Shown here: piece after piece, positions 1 through 10,324 of the stretch | Layout of the letters: the number at the start of each line of letters is the position of its first letter | Numbering within the stretch: position 1 is the stretch's first letter | NCBI RefSeq assembly: GCF_051014685.1 | Contig: NW_027478789.1 | Span: forward strand, 186,001 to 250,000 | DNA: 64,000 bases | Direction: 5' to 3' | Source: Ptiloglossa arizonensis | Taxonomy: Eukaryota; Arthropoda; Insecta; Hymenoptera; Colletidae | The notes under the pieces: model-generated | What the model was told of the DNA's origin: nothing | Database searches by the model: none | What the model saw: the letters and a program-made list of their open reading frames with translations, nothing else | Made by a program: the position numbers and the translations under genes

Positions 1-411
1 AAAACTACACCTACCGTTGTAATCGGGAGAGTTTCTACTTTCAGATGCAACAGAAATTTTGCGGATTGGTCAATCGGTTCGCGAGATATGACAACTTGGA
101 GGTAAGAAACGCTTGAGAAACTCAAAATTTTCGCAGTTCTGATGCTCAAAACGAATAACTAGAACGGCCTAGCGGAAAACTACACCCACCGTTGTAATCG
201 GGCGAGTTTCTACTTTCAGATGCAACAGAAATTATGCGGATTGGTCAATCCTTTCGCGAGATATGGCAGTTTGGAGGTAAGAAACGCTTGAGAAACTCAA
301 AATTTTCGCAGTTCTGATGCTCGAAACGAATAACTAGAACGGCCTAGGGGAAAAGTGCGCAAACCGTTGTAATCGGGCGAGTTTCTACTTTCAGATGCAA
401 CAGAAATTTTG

Positions 412-427
412 CGGATTGGTCAATCCG
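412..427. other. Dyad symmetry CGGATTG-GT-CAATCCG in the monomer
   Basis: A perfect 7 bp inverted repeat with a 2-base centre, present in most monomers about 62 bp from the monomer start. In H it is CGGATT-GATG-AATCCG, in J CGGATT-GCTA-AATCCG, in L CGGATT-TATG-AATCCG and in O CGGATTG-CT-CAATCCG. The arms are kept while the centre differs. A and N break one arm (CAATCGG), and B and M break the outermost pair (CAATCCT). Confidence 0.85.
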
Positions 428-711
428 TTCGCGAGATATGGCCGTTTGGATTTAAGAAACGCTTGAGAACCTCAAAATTTTCGCACTTCTGATGCTCGAA
501 ACGAATAACCAGAACGGCCTAGGGGAAAAGTGCGCATACCGTTGCAATCGGGCGAGTTTCTACTTTCAGATACAACAGAAATTTTGCGGATTGGTCAATC
601 CGTTCGCGAGATGTGGCAGTTTGGGAGTAAGAAACGCTTGAGAAACTCAAAATTTTGGCAGTTCTGATGCTCGAAACGAATAACTAGAACGGCCTAGGGG
701 AAAAGTGCGCA

Positions 712-728
712 TATCGTTGTAATCGGGC
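712..728 (+). other. CENP-B-box-like word in E monomers
   Basis: The E leader ATCGTTGTAATCGGG can be laid on the CENP-B core pattern TTCG-N4-A-N2-CGGG. Eight of nine core positions agree; only the first T is A. In ordinary monomers the word is ACCGTTGTAATCGGG and agrees at seven of nine. About 25 E monomers carry the better version. A seven-of-nine match is expected to arise by chance roughly once per two monomers' worth of random sequence, so this is a weak signal. Confidence 0.35.
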
Positions 729-823
729 GAGTTTCTACTTTCAGATGCAACAGAAATTATGCGGATTGGTCAATCCGTTCGCGAGATATGGCAGTTTGGA
801 GGTAAGAAACGCTTGAGAAACTC

Positions 824-831
824 AAAATTTT
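824..831. other. Palindromic A-tract AAAATTTT
   Basis: AAAATTTT occurs once per monomer in the constant right half (CTCAAAATTTTCGCAG). A second tract GAAATTTTGC lies about 74 bp to its left in the monomers with TTTTGCGG, and is broken to GAAATTATGC in the others. A-tracts of the AnTn kind bend DNA, and phased bends are common in satellites. L, M/L and B2' monomers carry AAATATTCG, and I monomers CCAAATTTT, so the tract is not invariant. Confidence 0.7.
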
Positions 832-1748
832 CGCAGTTCTGATGCTCGAAACGAATGACTAGAACGGCCTAGGGGAGAAGTACGCCTACCGTTGTAATCG
901 GGCGAGTTTCTACTTTCAGATGCAACAGAAATTATGCGGATTGGTCAATCCGTTCGCGTGATATGCCGTTTGGATGTAAGAAACGCTTGAGAAACTCAAA
1001 ATTTTCGCAGTTCTGATGCTCGAAACGAATAACTAGAACGGCCTAGGGGAAAAGTGCGCATACCGTTGTAATCGGGCGAGTTTCTACTTTCAGATGCAAC
1101 AGAAATTATGCGGATTGGTCAATCCGTTCGCGTGATATGGCCGTTTGGATGTAAGAAACGCTTGAGAAACTCAAAATTTTCGCAGTTCTGATGCTCGAAA
1201 CGAATAACTAGAACGGCCTAGGGGAAAAGTGCGCATACCGTTGTAATCGGGCGAGTTTCTACTTTCAGATGCAACAGAAATTATGCGGATTGGTCAATCC
1301 GTTCGCGAGATATGGCAGTTTGGAGGTAAGAAACGCTTGAGAAACTCAAAATTTTCGCAGTTCTGATGCTCGAAACGAATGACTAGAACGGCCTAGGGGA
1401 GAAGTACGCCTACCGTTGTAATCGGGCGAGTTTCTACTTTCAGATGCAACAGAAATTATGCGGATTGGTCAATCCGTTCGCGTGATATGCCGTTTGGATG
1501 TAAGAAACGCTTGAGAAACTCAAAATTTTCGCAGTTCTGATGCTCGAAACGAATAACTAGAACGGCCTAGGGGAAAAGTGCGCATACCGTTGTAATCGGG
1601 CGAGTTTCTACTTTCAGATGCAACAGAAATTATGCGGATTGGTCAATCCGTTCGCGTGATATGGCCGTTTGGATGTAAGAAACGCTTGAGAAACTCAAAA
1701 TTTTCGCAGTTCTGATGCTCGAAACGAATAACTAGAACGGCCTAGGGG

Positions 1749-2623
1749 AAAAGTGCGCATACCGTTGTAATCGGGCGAGTTTCTACTTTCTGATGGCACA
1801 GAAATTTTGCGGATTGATGAATCCGTTCGCGAGATATGGCAGTTTGGAGGTAAGAAACGCTTGAGAAACTCAAAATTTTCGCAGTTCTGATGCTCGAAAC
1901 GAATAACTAGAACGGCCTAGGGGAAAAGTGCGCATACCGTTGTAATCGGGCGAGTTTCTACTTTCAGATGCAACAGAAATTTTGCGGATTGGTCAATCCG
2001 TTCGCGAGATATGGCAGTTTGGAGGTAAGGAACGCTTGAGAAACTCCAAATTTTCGCAGTTCTGATGCTCGAAATGAATAACTGGAACGGCCTAGGGGAA
2101 AACTACACCTACCGTTGCAATCGGGAGAGTTTCTACTTTCAGATGCAACAGAAATTTTGCGGATTGGTCAATCGGTTCGCGAGATATGACAACTTGGAGG
2201 TAAGAAACGCTTGAGAAACTCAAAATTTTCGCAGTTCTGATGCTCGAAACGAATAACTAGAACGGCCTAGCGGAAAACTACACCCACCGTTGTAATCGGG
2301 CGAGTTTCTACTTTCAGATGCAACAGAAATTATGCGGATTGGTCAATCCTTTCGCGAGATATGGCAGTTTGGAGGTAAGAAACGCTTGAGAAACTCAAAA
2401 TTTTCGCAGTTCTGATGCTCGAAACGAATAACTAGAACGGCCTAGGGGAAAAGTGCGCATACCGTTGTAATCGGGCGAGTTTCTACTTTCAGATGCAACA
2501 GAAATTATGCGGATTGGTCAATCCGTTCGCGTGATATGGCCGTTTGGATGTAAGAAACGCTTGAGAAACTCAAAATTTTCGCAGTTCAGATGCTCGAAAC
2601 GAATAACTAGAACGGCCTAGGGG
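1749..2623. repeat. Five-monomer repeat H I A B G (875 bp)
   Basis: H (TTTCTGATGGCACAG), I, A, B and G run from 1749. H recurs at 2624, exactly 875 bp later, again followed by I A B. The second pass continues into C instead of G. This is a 5-monomer tandem step inserted into the longer I A B C D E F2 H order. Confidence 0.87.
1787..1804. other. Second inverted repeat in H monomers: TTTCTG-N6-CAGAAA
   Basis: H, L and Q monomers read CTTTCTGATGGCACAGAAA, giving a perfect 6 bp inverted repeat just upstream of the CGGATT dyad. Most other monomers read TTTCAGATGCAACAGAAA, which breaks one pair. The H version is the only common sequence difference in this otherwise constant stretch. Confidence 0.75.
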
Positions 2624-4198
2624 AAAAGTGCGCATACCGTTGTAATCGGGCGAGTTTCTACTTTCTGATGGCACAGAAATTTTGCGGATTGATGAATCCG
2701 TTCGCGAGATATGGCAGTTTGGAGGTAAGAAACGCTTGAGAAACTCAAAATTTTCGCAGTTCTGATGCTCGAAACGAATAACTAGAACGGCCTAGGGGAA
2801 AAGTGCGCATACCGTTGTAATCGGGCGAGTTTCTACTTTCAGATGCAACAGAAATTTTGCGGATTGGTCAATCCGTTCGCGAGATATGGCAGTTTGGAGG
2901 TAAGGAACGCTTGAGAAACTCCAAATTTTCGCAGTTCTGATGCTCGAAATGAATAACTGGAACGGCCTAGGGGAAAACTACACCTACCGTTGTAATCGGG
3001 AGAGTTTCTACTTTCAGATGCAACAGAAATTTTGCGGATTGGTCAATCGGTTCGCGAGATATGACAACTTGGAGGTAAGAAACGCTTGAGAAACTCAAAA
3101 TTTTCGCAGTTCTGATGCTCGAAACGAATAACTAGAACGGCCTAGCGGAAAACTACACCCACCGTTGTAATCGGGCGAGTTTCTACTTTCAGATGCAACA
3201 GAAATTATGCGGATTGGTCAATCCTTTCGCGAGATATGGCAGTTTGGAGGTAAGAAACGCTTGAGAAACTCAAAATTTTCGCAGTTCTGATGCTCGAAAC
3301 GAATAACTAGAACGGCCTAGGGGAAAAGTGCGCAAACCGTTGTAATCGGGCGAGTTTCTACTTTCAGATGCAACAGAAATTTTGCGGATTGGTCAATCCG
3401 TTCGCGAGATATGGCCGTTTGGATTTAAGAAACGCTTGAGAACCTCAAAATTTTCGCACTTCTGATGCTCGAAACGTATAACCAGAACGGCCTAGGGGAA
3501 AAGTGCGCATACCGTTGCAATCGGGCGAGTTTCTACTTTCAGATACAACAGAAATTTTGCGGATTGGTCAATCCGTTCGCGAGATGTGGCAGTTTGGGAG
3601 TAAGAAACGCTTGAGAAACTCAAAATTTTGGCAGTTCTGATGCTCGAAACGAATAACTAGAACGGCCTAGGGGAAAAGTGCGCATATCGTTGTAATCGGG
3701 CGAGTTTCTACTTTCAGATGCAACAGAAATTATGCGGATTGGTCAATCCGTTCGCGAGATATGGCAGTTTGGAGGTAAGAAACGCTTGAGAAACTCAAAA
3801 TTTTCGCAGTTCTGATGCTCGAAACGAATGACTAGAACGGCCTAGGGGAGAAGTACGCCTACCGTTGTAATCGGGCGAGTTTCTACTTTCAGATGCAACA
3901 GAAATAATGCGGATTGGTCAATCCGTTCGCGTGATATGGCCGTTTGGATGTAAGAAACGCTTGAGAAACTCAAAATTTTCGCAGTTCTGATGCTCGAAAC
4001 CAATAACTAGAACGGCCTAGGGGAAAAGTGCGCATACCGTTGTAATCGGGCGAGTTTCTACTTTCTGATGGCACAGAAATTTTGCGGATTGATGAATCCG
4101 TTCGCGAGATATGGCAGTTTGGAGGTAAGAAACGCTTGAGAAACTCAAAATTTTCGCAGTTCTGATGCTCGAAACGAATAACTAGAACGGCCTAGGGG
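2624..4198. repeat. H plus eight-monomer HOR unit I A B C D E F2 H
   Basis: After H at 2624-2798, the 8-mer I A B C D E F2 H covers 2799-4198 (1400 bp). The same order occurs at 10325-11724 and 17500-18899. F2 carries AATAATGCGG and the full-length GATATGGCCG, so it is 175 bp rather than 174. It ends with GAAACCAATAAC here and at 10325-11724, but GAAACGAATAAC at 17500-18899. Confidence 0.88.
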
Positions 4199-6474
4199 AA
4201 AAGTGCGCATACCGTTGTAATCGGGCGAGTTTCTACTTTCAGATGCAACAGAAATTTTGCGGATTGCTAAATCCGTTCGCGAGATATGGCAGTTTGGAGA
4301 TAAGAAACGCTTGGGAAACTCAAAATTTTCGCATTTCTGATGCTCGAAACGAATAACTAGAACGGCCTAGGGGAAAAGTGCGCATACCGTTGTAATCGGG
4401 CGAGTTTCTACTTTCAGATGCAACAGAAATTATGCGGATTGGTCAATCCGTTCGCGAGATATGGCAGTTTGGAGGTAAGAAACGCTTGAGAAACTCAAAA
4501 TTTTCGCAGTTCTGATGCTCGAAACGAATAACTGGAACGGCCTAGGGGAAAACTACACCTACCGTTTGTAATCGGGCGAGTTTCTACTTTCTGATGGCAC
4601 AGAAATTTTGCGGATTTATGAATCCGTTCGTGAGATATGGCAGTTTGGAGGTAAGAAACGCTTGAGAAACTCAAAATATTCGCAGTTCTGATGCTCGAAA
4701 CGAATGACTAGAACGGCCTAGGGGAGAAGTACGCATACCGTTGTAATCGGGCTAGTTTCTACTTTCAGATGCAACAGAAATTATGCGGATTGGTCAATCC
4801 TTTCGCGAGATATGGCAGTTTGGATGTAAGAAACGCTTGAGAAACTCAAAATTTTCGCAGTTCTGATGCGCGACACGAATAACTAGAACGGCCTAGGGGC
4901 AAAGTGCGCATACCGTTGTAATCGGGCGAGTTTCTACTTTCAGATGCAACAGAAATTTTGCGGATTGGTCAATCGGTTCGCGGGATATGGCAGCTTGGAG
5001 GTAAGAAACGCTTGAGAAACTCAAAATTTTCGCAGTTCTGATGCTCGAAACGAAAAACTAGAACGGCCTAGGGGAAAAGTGCCCAAACCGTTGTAATCGG
5101 GCGAGTTTCTACTTTCAGATGCAACAGAAATTTTGCGGATTGGTCAATCCGTTCGCGAGATATGGCCGTTTGGATTTAAGAAACGCTTGAGAAACTCAAA
5201 ATTTTCGCAGTTCTGATGCTCGAAACGAATAACTAGAACGGCCTAGGGGAAAAGTGCGCATACCGTTGTAATCGGGCGAGTTTCTACTTTCAGATGCAAC
5301 AGAAATTTTGCGGATTGGTCAATCCGTTCGCGAGATGTGGCAGTTTGGGAGTAAGAAACGCTTGAGAAACTCAAAAATTTGGCAGTTCTGATGCTCGAAA
5401 CGAATAACTAGAACGGCCTAGGGGAAAAGTGCGCATACCGTTGTAATCGGGCTAGTTTCTACTTTCAGATGCAACAGAAATTATGCGGATTGGTCAATCC
5501 TTTCGCGAGATATGGCAGTTTGGATGTAAGAAACGCTTGAGAAACTCAAAATTTTCGCAGTTCTGATGCGCGACACGAATAACTAGAACGGCCTAGGGGC
5601 AAAGTGCGCATACCGTTGTAATCGGGCGAGTTTCTACTTTCAGATGCAACAGAAATTTTGCGGATTGGTCAATCGGTTCGCGGGATATGGCAGCTTGGAG
5701 GTAAGAAACGCTTGAGAAACTCAAAATTTTCGCAGTTCTGATGCTCGAAACGAAAAACTAGAACGGCCTAGGGGAAAAGTGCCCAAACCGTTGTAATCGG
5801 GCGAGTTTCTACTTTCAGATGCAACAGAAATTTTGCGGATTGGTCAATCCGTTCGCGAGATGTGGCAGTTTGGGAGTAAGAAACGCTTGAGAAACTCAAA
5901 ATTTTGGCAGTTCTGATGCTCGAAACGAATAACTAGAACGGCCTAGGGGAAAAGTGCGCATATCGTTGTAATCGGGCGAGTTTCTACTTTCAGATGCAAC
6001 AGAAATTATGCGGATTGGTCAATCCGTTCGCGAGATATGGCAGTTTGGAGGTAAGAAACGCTTGAGAAACTCAAAATTTTCGCAGTTCTGATGCTCGAAA
6101 CGAATGACTAGAACGGCCTAGGGGAGAAGTACGCCTACCGTTGTAATCGGGCGAGTTTCTACTTTCAGATGCAACAGAAATAATGCGGATTGGTCAATCC
6201 GTTCGCGTGATATGGCCGTTTGGATGTAAGAAACGCTTGAGAAACTCAAAATTTTCGCAGTTCTGATGCTCGAAACCAATAACTAGAACGGCCTAGGGGA
6301 AAAGTGCGCATACCGTTGTAATCGGGCGAGTTTCTACTTTCTGATGGCACAGAAATTTTGCGGATTGATGAATCCGTTCGCGAGATATGGCAGTTTGGAG
6401 GTAAGAAACGCTTGAGAAACTCAAAATTTTCGCAGTTCTGATGCTCGAAACGAATAACTAGAACGGCCTAGGGG
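4199..6474. repeat. Thirteen-monomer HOR unit J K L M N C D M N C/D E F2 H
   Basis: Length 2276 bp, set by J (GCTAAATCCG) at 4199 and 6475. Compared with the 11-mer (J K L M N C D E F G H), an extra M N C/D stretch is nested after D. The monomer at 5775-5949 is a hybrid, with the C-type leader GTGCCCAAACC and the D-type body GAGATGTGG. F2 H replaces F G H at the right end. The extra M at 5425 has an AAAAGTGCGC leader instead of AGAAGTACGC, consistent with being joined behind D. Confidence 0.86.
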
Positions 6475-8399
6475 AAAAGTGCGCATACCGTTGTAATCGG
6501 GCGAGTTTCTACTTTCAGATGCAACAGAAATTTTGCGGATTGCTAAATCCGTTCGCGAGATATGGCAGTTTGGAGATAAGAAACGCTTGGGAAACTCAAA
6601 ATTTTCGCATTTCTGATGCTCGAAACGAATAACTAGAACGGCCTAGGGGAAAAGTGCGCATACCGTTGTAATCGGGCGAGTTTCTACTTTCAGATGCAAC
6701 AGAAATTATGCGGATTGGTCAATCCGTTCGCGAGATATGGCAGTTTGGAGGTAAGAAACGCTTGAGAAACTCAAAATTTTCGCAGTTCTGATGCTCGAAA
6801 CGAATAACTGGAACGGCCTAGGGGAAAACTACACCTACCGTTTGTAATCGGGCGAGTTTCTACTTTCTGATGGCACAGAAATTTTGCGGATTTATGAATC
6901 CGTTCGTGAGATATGGCAGTTTGGAGGTAAGAAACGCTTGAGAAACTCAAAATATTCGCAGTTCTGATGCTCGAAACGAATGACTAGAACGGCCTAGGGG
7001 AGAAGTACGCATACCGTTGTAATCGGGCTAGTTTCTACTTTCAGATGCAACAGAAATTATGCGGATTGGTCAATCCTTTCGCGAGATATGGCAGTTTGGA
7101 TGTAAGAAACGCTTGAGAAACTCAAAATTTTCGCAGTTCTGATGCGCGACACGAATAACTAGAACGGCCTAGGGGCAAAGTGCGCATACCGTTGTAATCG
7201 GGCGAGTTTCTACTTTCAGATGCAACAGAAATTTTGCGGATTGGTCAATCGGTTCGCGGGATATGGCAGCTTGGAGGTAAGAAACGCTTGAGAAACTCAA
7301 AATTTTCGCAGTTCTGATGCTCGAAACGAAAAACTAGAACGGCCTAGGGGAAAAGTGCCCAAACCGTTGTAATCGGGCGAGTTTCTACTTTCAGATGCAA
7401 CAGAAATTTTGCGGATTGGTCAATCCGTTCGCGAGATATGGCCGTTTGGATTTAAGAAACGCTTGAGAAACTCAAAATTTTCGCAGTTCTGATGCTCGAA
7501 ACGAATAACTAGAACGGCCTAGGGGAAAAGTGCGCATACCGTTGTAATCGGGCGAGTTTCTACTTTCAGATGCAACAGAAATTTTGCGGATTGGTCAATC
7601 CGTTCGCGAGATGTGGCAGTTTGGGAGTAAGAAACGCTTGAGAAACTCAAAAATTTGGCAGTTCTGATGCTCGAAACGAATAACTAGAACGGCCTAGGGG
7701 AAAAGTGCGCATATCGTTGTAATCGGGCGAGTTTCTACTTTCAGATGCAACAGAAATTATGCGGATTGGTCAATCCGTTCGCGAGATATGGCAGTTTGGA
7801 GGTAAGAAACGCTTGAGAAACTCAAAATTTTCGCAGTTCTGATGCTCGAAACGAATGACTAGAACGGCCTAGGGGAGAAGAACGCCTACCGTTGTAATCG
7901 GGCGAGTTTCTACTTTCAGATGCAACAGAAATTATGGGGATTGGTCAATCCGTTCGCGTGATATGCCGTTTGGATGTAAGAAACGCTTGAGAAACTCAAA
8001 ATTTTCGCAGTTCTGATGCTCGAAACGAATAACTAGAACGGCCTAGGGGAAAAGTGCGCATACCGTTGTAATCGGGCGAGTTTCTACTTTCAGATGCAAC
8101 AGAAATTATGCGGATTGGTCAATCCGTTCGCGTGATATGGCCGTTTGGATGTAAGAAACGCTTGAGAAACTCAAAATTTTCGCAGTTCTGATGCTCGAAA
8201 CGAATAACTAGAACGGCCTAGGGGATAAGTGCGCATACCGTTGTAATCGGGCGAGTTTCTACTTTCTGATGGCACAGAAATTTTGCGGATTGATGAATCC
8301 GTTCGCGAGATATGGCAGTTTGGAGGTAAGAAACGCTTGAGAAACTCAAAATTTTCGCAGTTCTGATGCTCGAAACGAATAACTAGAACGGCCTAGGGG
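6475..8399. repeat. 11-mer HOR unit, subtype alpha, copy 1
   Basis: J K L M N C D E F G H, 1925 bp; L is 176 bp and F 174 bp, which cancel. Alpha markers are GGTTCGCGGG in N, a D leader reading ACCGTTGTAATC, CAAAAATTTGGCAG in D, AGAAGAACGCC starting F, and GGGGATAAGTGCGC before H. F carries a private TTATGGGGATT. Confidence 0.9.
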
Positions 8400-10324
8400 A
8401 AAAGTGCGCATACCGTTGTAATCGGGCGAGTTTCTACTTTCAGATGCAACAGAAATTTTGCGGATTGCTAAATCCGTTCGCGAGATATGGCAGTTTGGAG
8501 ATAAGAAACGCTTGGGAAACTCAAAATTTTCGCATTTCTGATGCTCGAAACGAATAACTAGAACGGCCTAGGGGAAAAGTGCGCATACCGTTGTAATCGG
8601 GCGAGTTTCTACTTTCAGATGCAACAGAAATTATGCGGATTGGTCAATCCGTTCGCGAGATATGGCAGTTTGGAGGTAAGAAACGCTTGAGAAACTCAAA
8701 ATTTTCGCAGTTCTGATGCTCGAAACGAATAACTGGAACGGCCTAGGGGAAAACTACACCTACCGTTTGTAATCGGGCGAGTTTCTACTTTCTGATGGCA
8801 CAGAAATTTTGCGGATTTATGAATCCGTTCGTGAGATATGGCAGTTTGGAGGTAAGAAACGCTTGAGAAACTCAAAATATTCGCAGTTCTGATGCTCGAA
8901 ACGAATGACTAGAACGGCCTAGGGGAGAAGTACGCATACCGTTGTAATCGGGCTAGTTTCTACTTTCAGATGCAACAGAAATTATGCGGATTGGTCAATC
9001 CTTTCGCGAGATATGGCAGTTTGGATGTAAGAAACGCTTGAGAAACTCAAAATTTTCGCAGTTCTGATGCGCGACACGAATAACTAGAACGGCCTAGGGG
9101 CAAAGTGCGCATACCGTTGTAATCGGGCGAGTTTCTACTTTCAGATGCAACAGAAATTTTGCGGATTGGTCAATCGGTTCGCGAGATATGGCAGCTTGGA
9201 GGTAAGAAACGCTTGAGAAACTCAAAATTTTCGCAGTTCTGATGCTCGAAACGAAAAACTAGAACGGCCTAGGGGAAAAGTGCCCAAACCGTTGTAATCG
9301 GGCGAGTTTCTACTTTCAGATGCAACAGAAATTTTGCGGATTGGTCAATCCGTTCGCGAGATATGGCCGTTTGGATTTAAGAAACGCTTGAGAAACTCAA
9401 AATTTTCGCAGTTCTGATGCTCGAAACGAATAACTAGAACGGCCTAGGGGAAAAGTGCGCATACCGCTGTAATCGGGCGAGTTTCTACTTTCAGATGCAA
9501 CAGAAATTTTGCGGATTGGTCAATCCGTTCGCGAGATGTGGCAGTTTGGGAGTAAGAAACGCTTGAGAAACTCAAAATTTTGGCAGTTCTGATGCTCGAA
9601 ACGAATAACTAGAACGGCCTAGGGGAAAAGTGCGCATATCGTTGTAATCGGGCGAGTTTCTACTTTCAGATGCAACAGAAATTATGCGGATTGGTCAATC
9701 CGTTCGCGAGATATGGCAGTTTGGAGGTAAGAAACGCTTGAGAAACTCAAAATTTTCGCAGTTCTGATGCTCGAAACGAATGACTAGAACGGCCTAGGGG
9801 AGAAGAATGCCTACCGTTGTAATCGGGCGAGTTTCTACTTTCAGATGCAACAGAAATTATGCGGATTGGTCAATCCGTTCGCGTGATATGCCGTTTGGAT
9901 GTAAGAAACGCTTGAGAAACTCAAAATTTTCGCAGTTCTGATGCTCGAAACGAATAACTAGAACGGCCTAGGGGAAAAGTGCGCATACCGTTGTAATCGG
10001 GCGAGTTTCTACTTTCAGATGCAACAGAAATTATGCGGATTGGTCAATCCGTTCGCGTGATATGGCCGTTTGGATGTAAGAAACGCTTGAGAAACTCAAA
10101 ATTTTCGCAGTTCTGATGCTCGAAACGAATAACTAGAACGGCCTAGGGGAAAAGTGCGCATACCGTTGTAATCGGGCGAGTTTCTACTTTCTGATGGCAC
10201 AGAAATTTTGCGGATTGATGAATCCGTTCGCGAGATATGGCAGTTTGGAGGTAAGAAACGCTTGAGAAACTCAAAATTTTCGCAGTTCTGATGCTCGAAA
10301 CGAATAACTAGAACGGCCTAGGGG
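8400..10324. repeat. 11-mer HOR unit, subtype beta, copy 1
   Basis: Same monomer order and 1925 bp length as the unit before it. Beta markers are GGTTCGCGAG in N, ACCGCTGTAATC in D, CAAAATTTTGGCAG in D, AGAAGAATGCC in F and GGGGAAAAGTGCGC before H. It is followed by the 8-mer, not by another J. Confidence 0.9.

Larger units (their letters stand above)
701..875. repeat. Representative 175 bp monomer (type E)
   Basis: Order of landmarks: variable leader AAAAGTGCGCATATCG (701-716), TAATCGGGCGAG, GTTTCTACTTTCAGATGCAA, then TTATGCGGATT, the dyad CGGATTG-GT-CAATCCG, the NruI-type palindrome TCGCGA, GAGATATGGCAGTTTGGAGG, the palindromic A-tract AAAATTTT (824-831), TTCTGATGCTCGAAACG, and AACGGCCTAGG at the end. 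The most constant part is the last 70 bp or so. Most type-defining variation lies in the first 15 bp, the T/A of TTTTGCGG versus TTATGCGG, the dyad loop, and the GAGATATGG to GTAAG segment. The phase chosen (start after CCTAGGGG) is arbitrary. Confidence 0.93.
1..1748. repeat. Satellite block A B C D E F G E F G
   Basis: Ten monomers. The triplet E F G at 701-1224 is followed by a second triplet at 1225-1748, offset exactly 524 bp (175+174+175). The second E has lost the GCATATCG leader variant (it reads GCATACCG), so its front resembles G or K. This is a local three-monomer tandem duplication. A B C D E here matches the order in the 8-mer HOR further right, so the window opens inside a related HOR. 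Confidence 0.88.

Noticed and set aside
76..86. RNA polymerase III B-box-like GGTTCG in A and N monomers
   Set aside because: Only GGTTCG agrees; the following CGAGA does not fit the rest of the box (A-N2-CC), there is no matching A box upstream at tRNA spacing, and the sequence is not tRNA-like.
412..434. Rho-independent terminator or transposon terminal inverted repeats made by the dyad
   Set aside because: The dyad is not followed by a T-run, it sits inside every monomer, and there are no flanking target duplications or paired ends enclosing a distinct element.
518..523. CCTAGG and TCGCGA (429-434) as functional sites
   Set aside because: They are ordinary restriction palindromes (AvrII and NruI) present once per most monomers. 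They predict a 175 bp digestion ladder, with TCGCGA lost in F, G and L monomers, but give no evidence of function.
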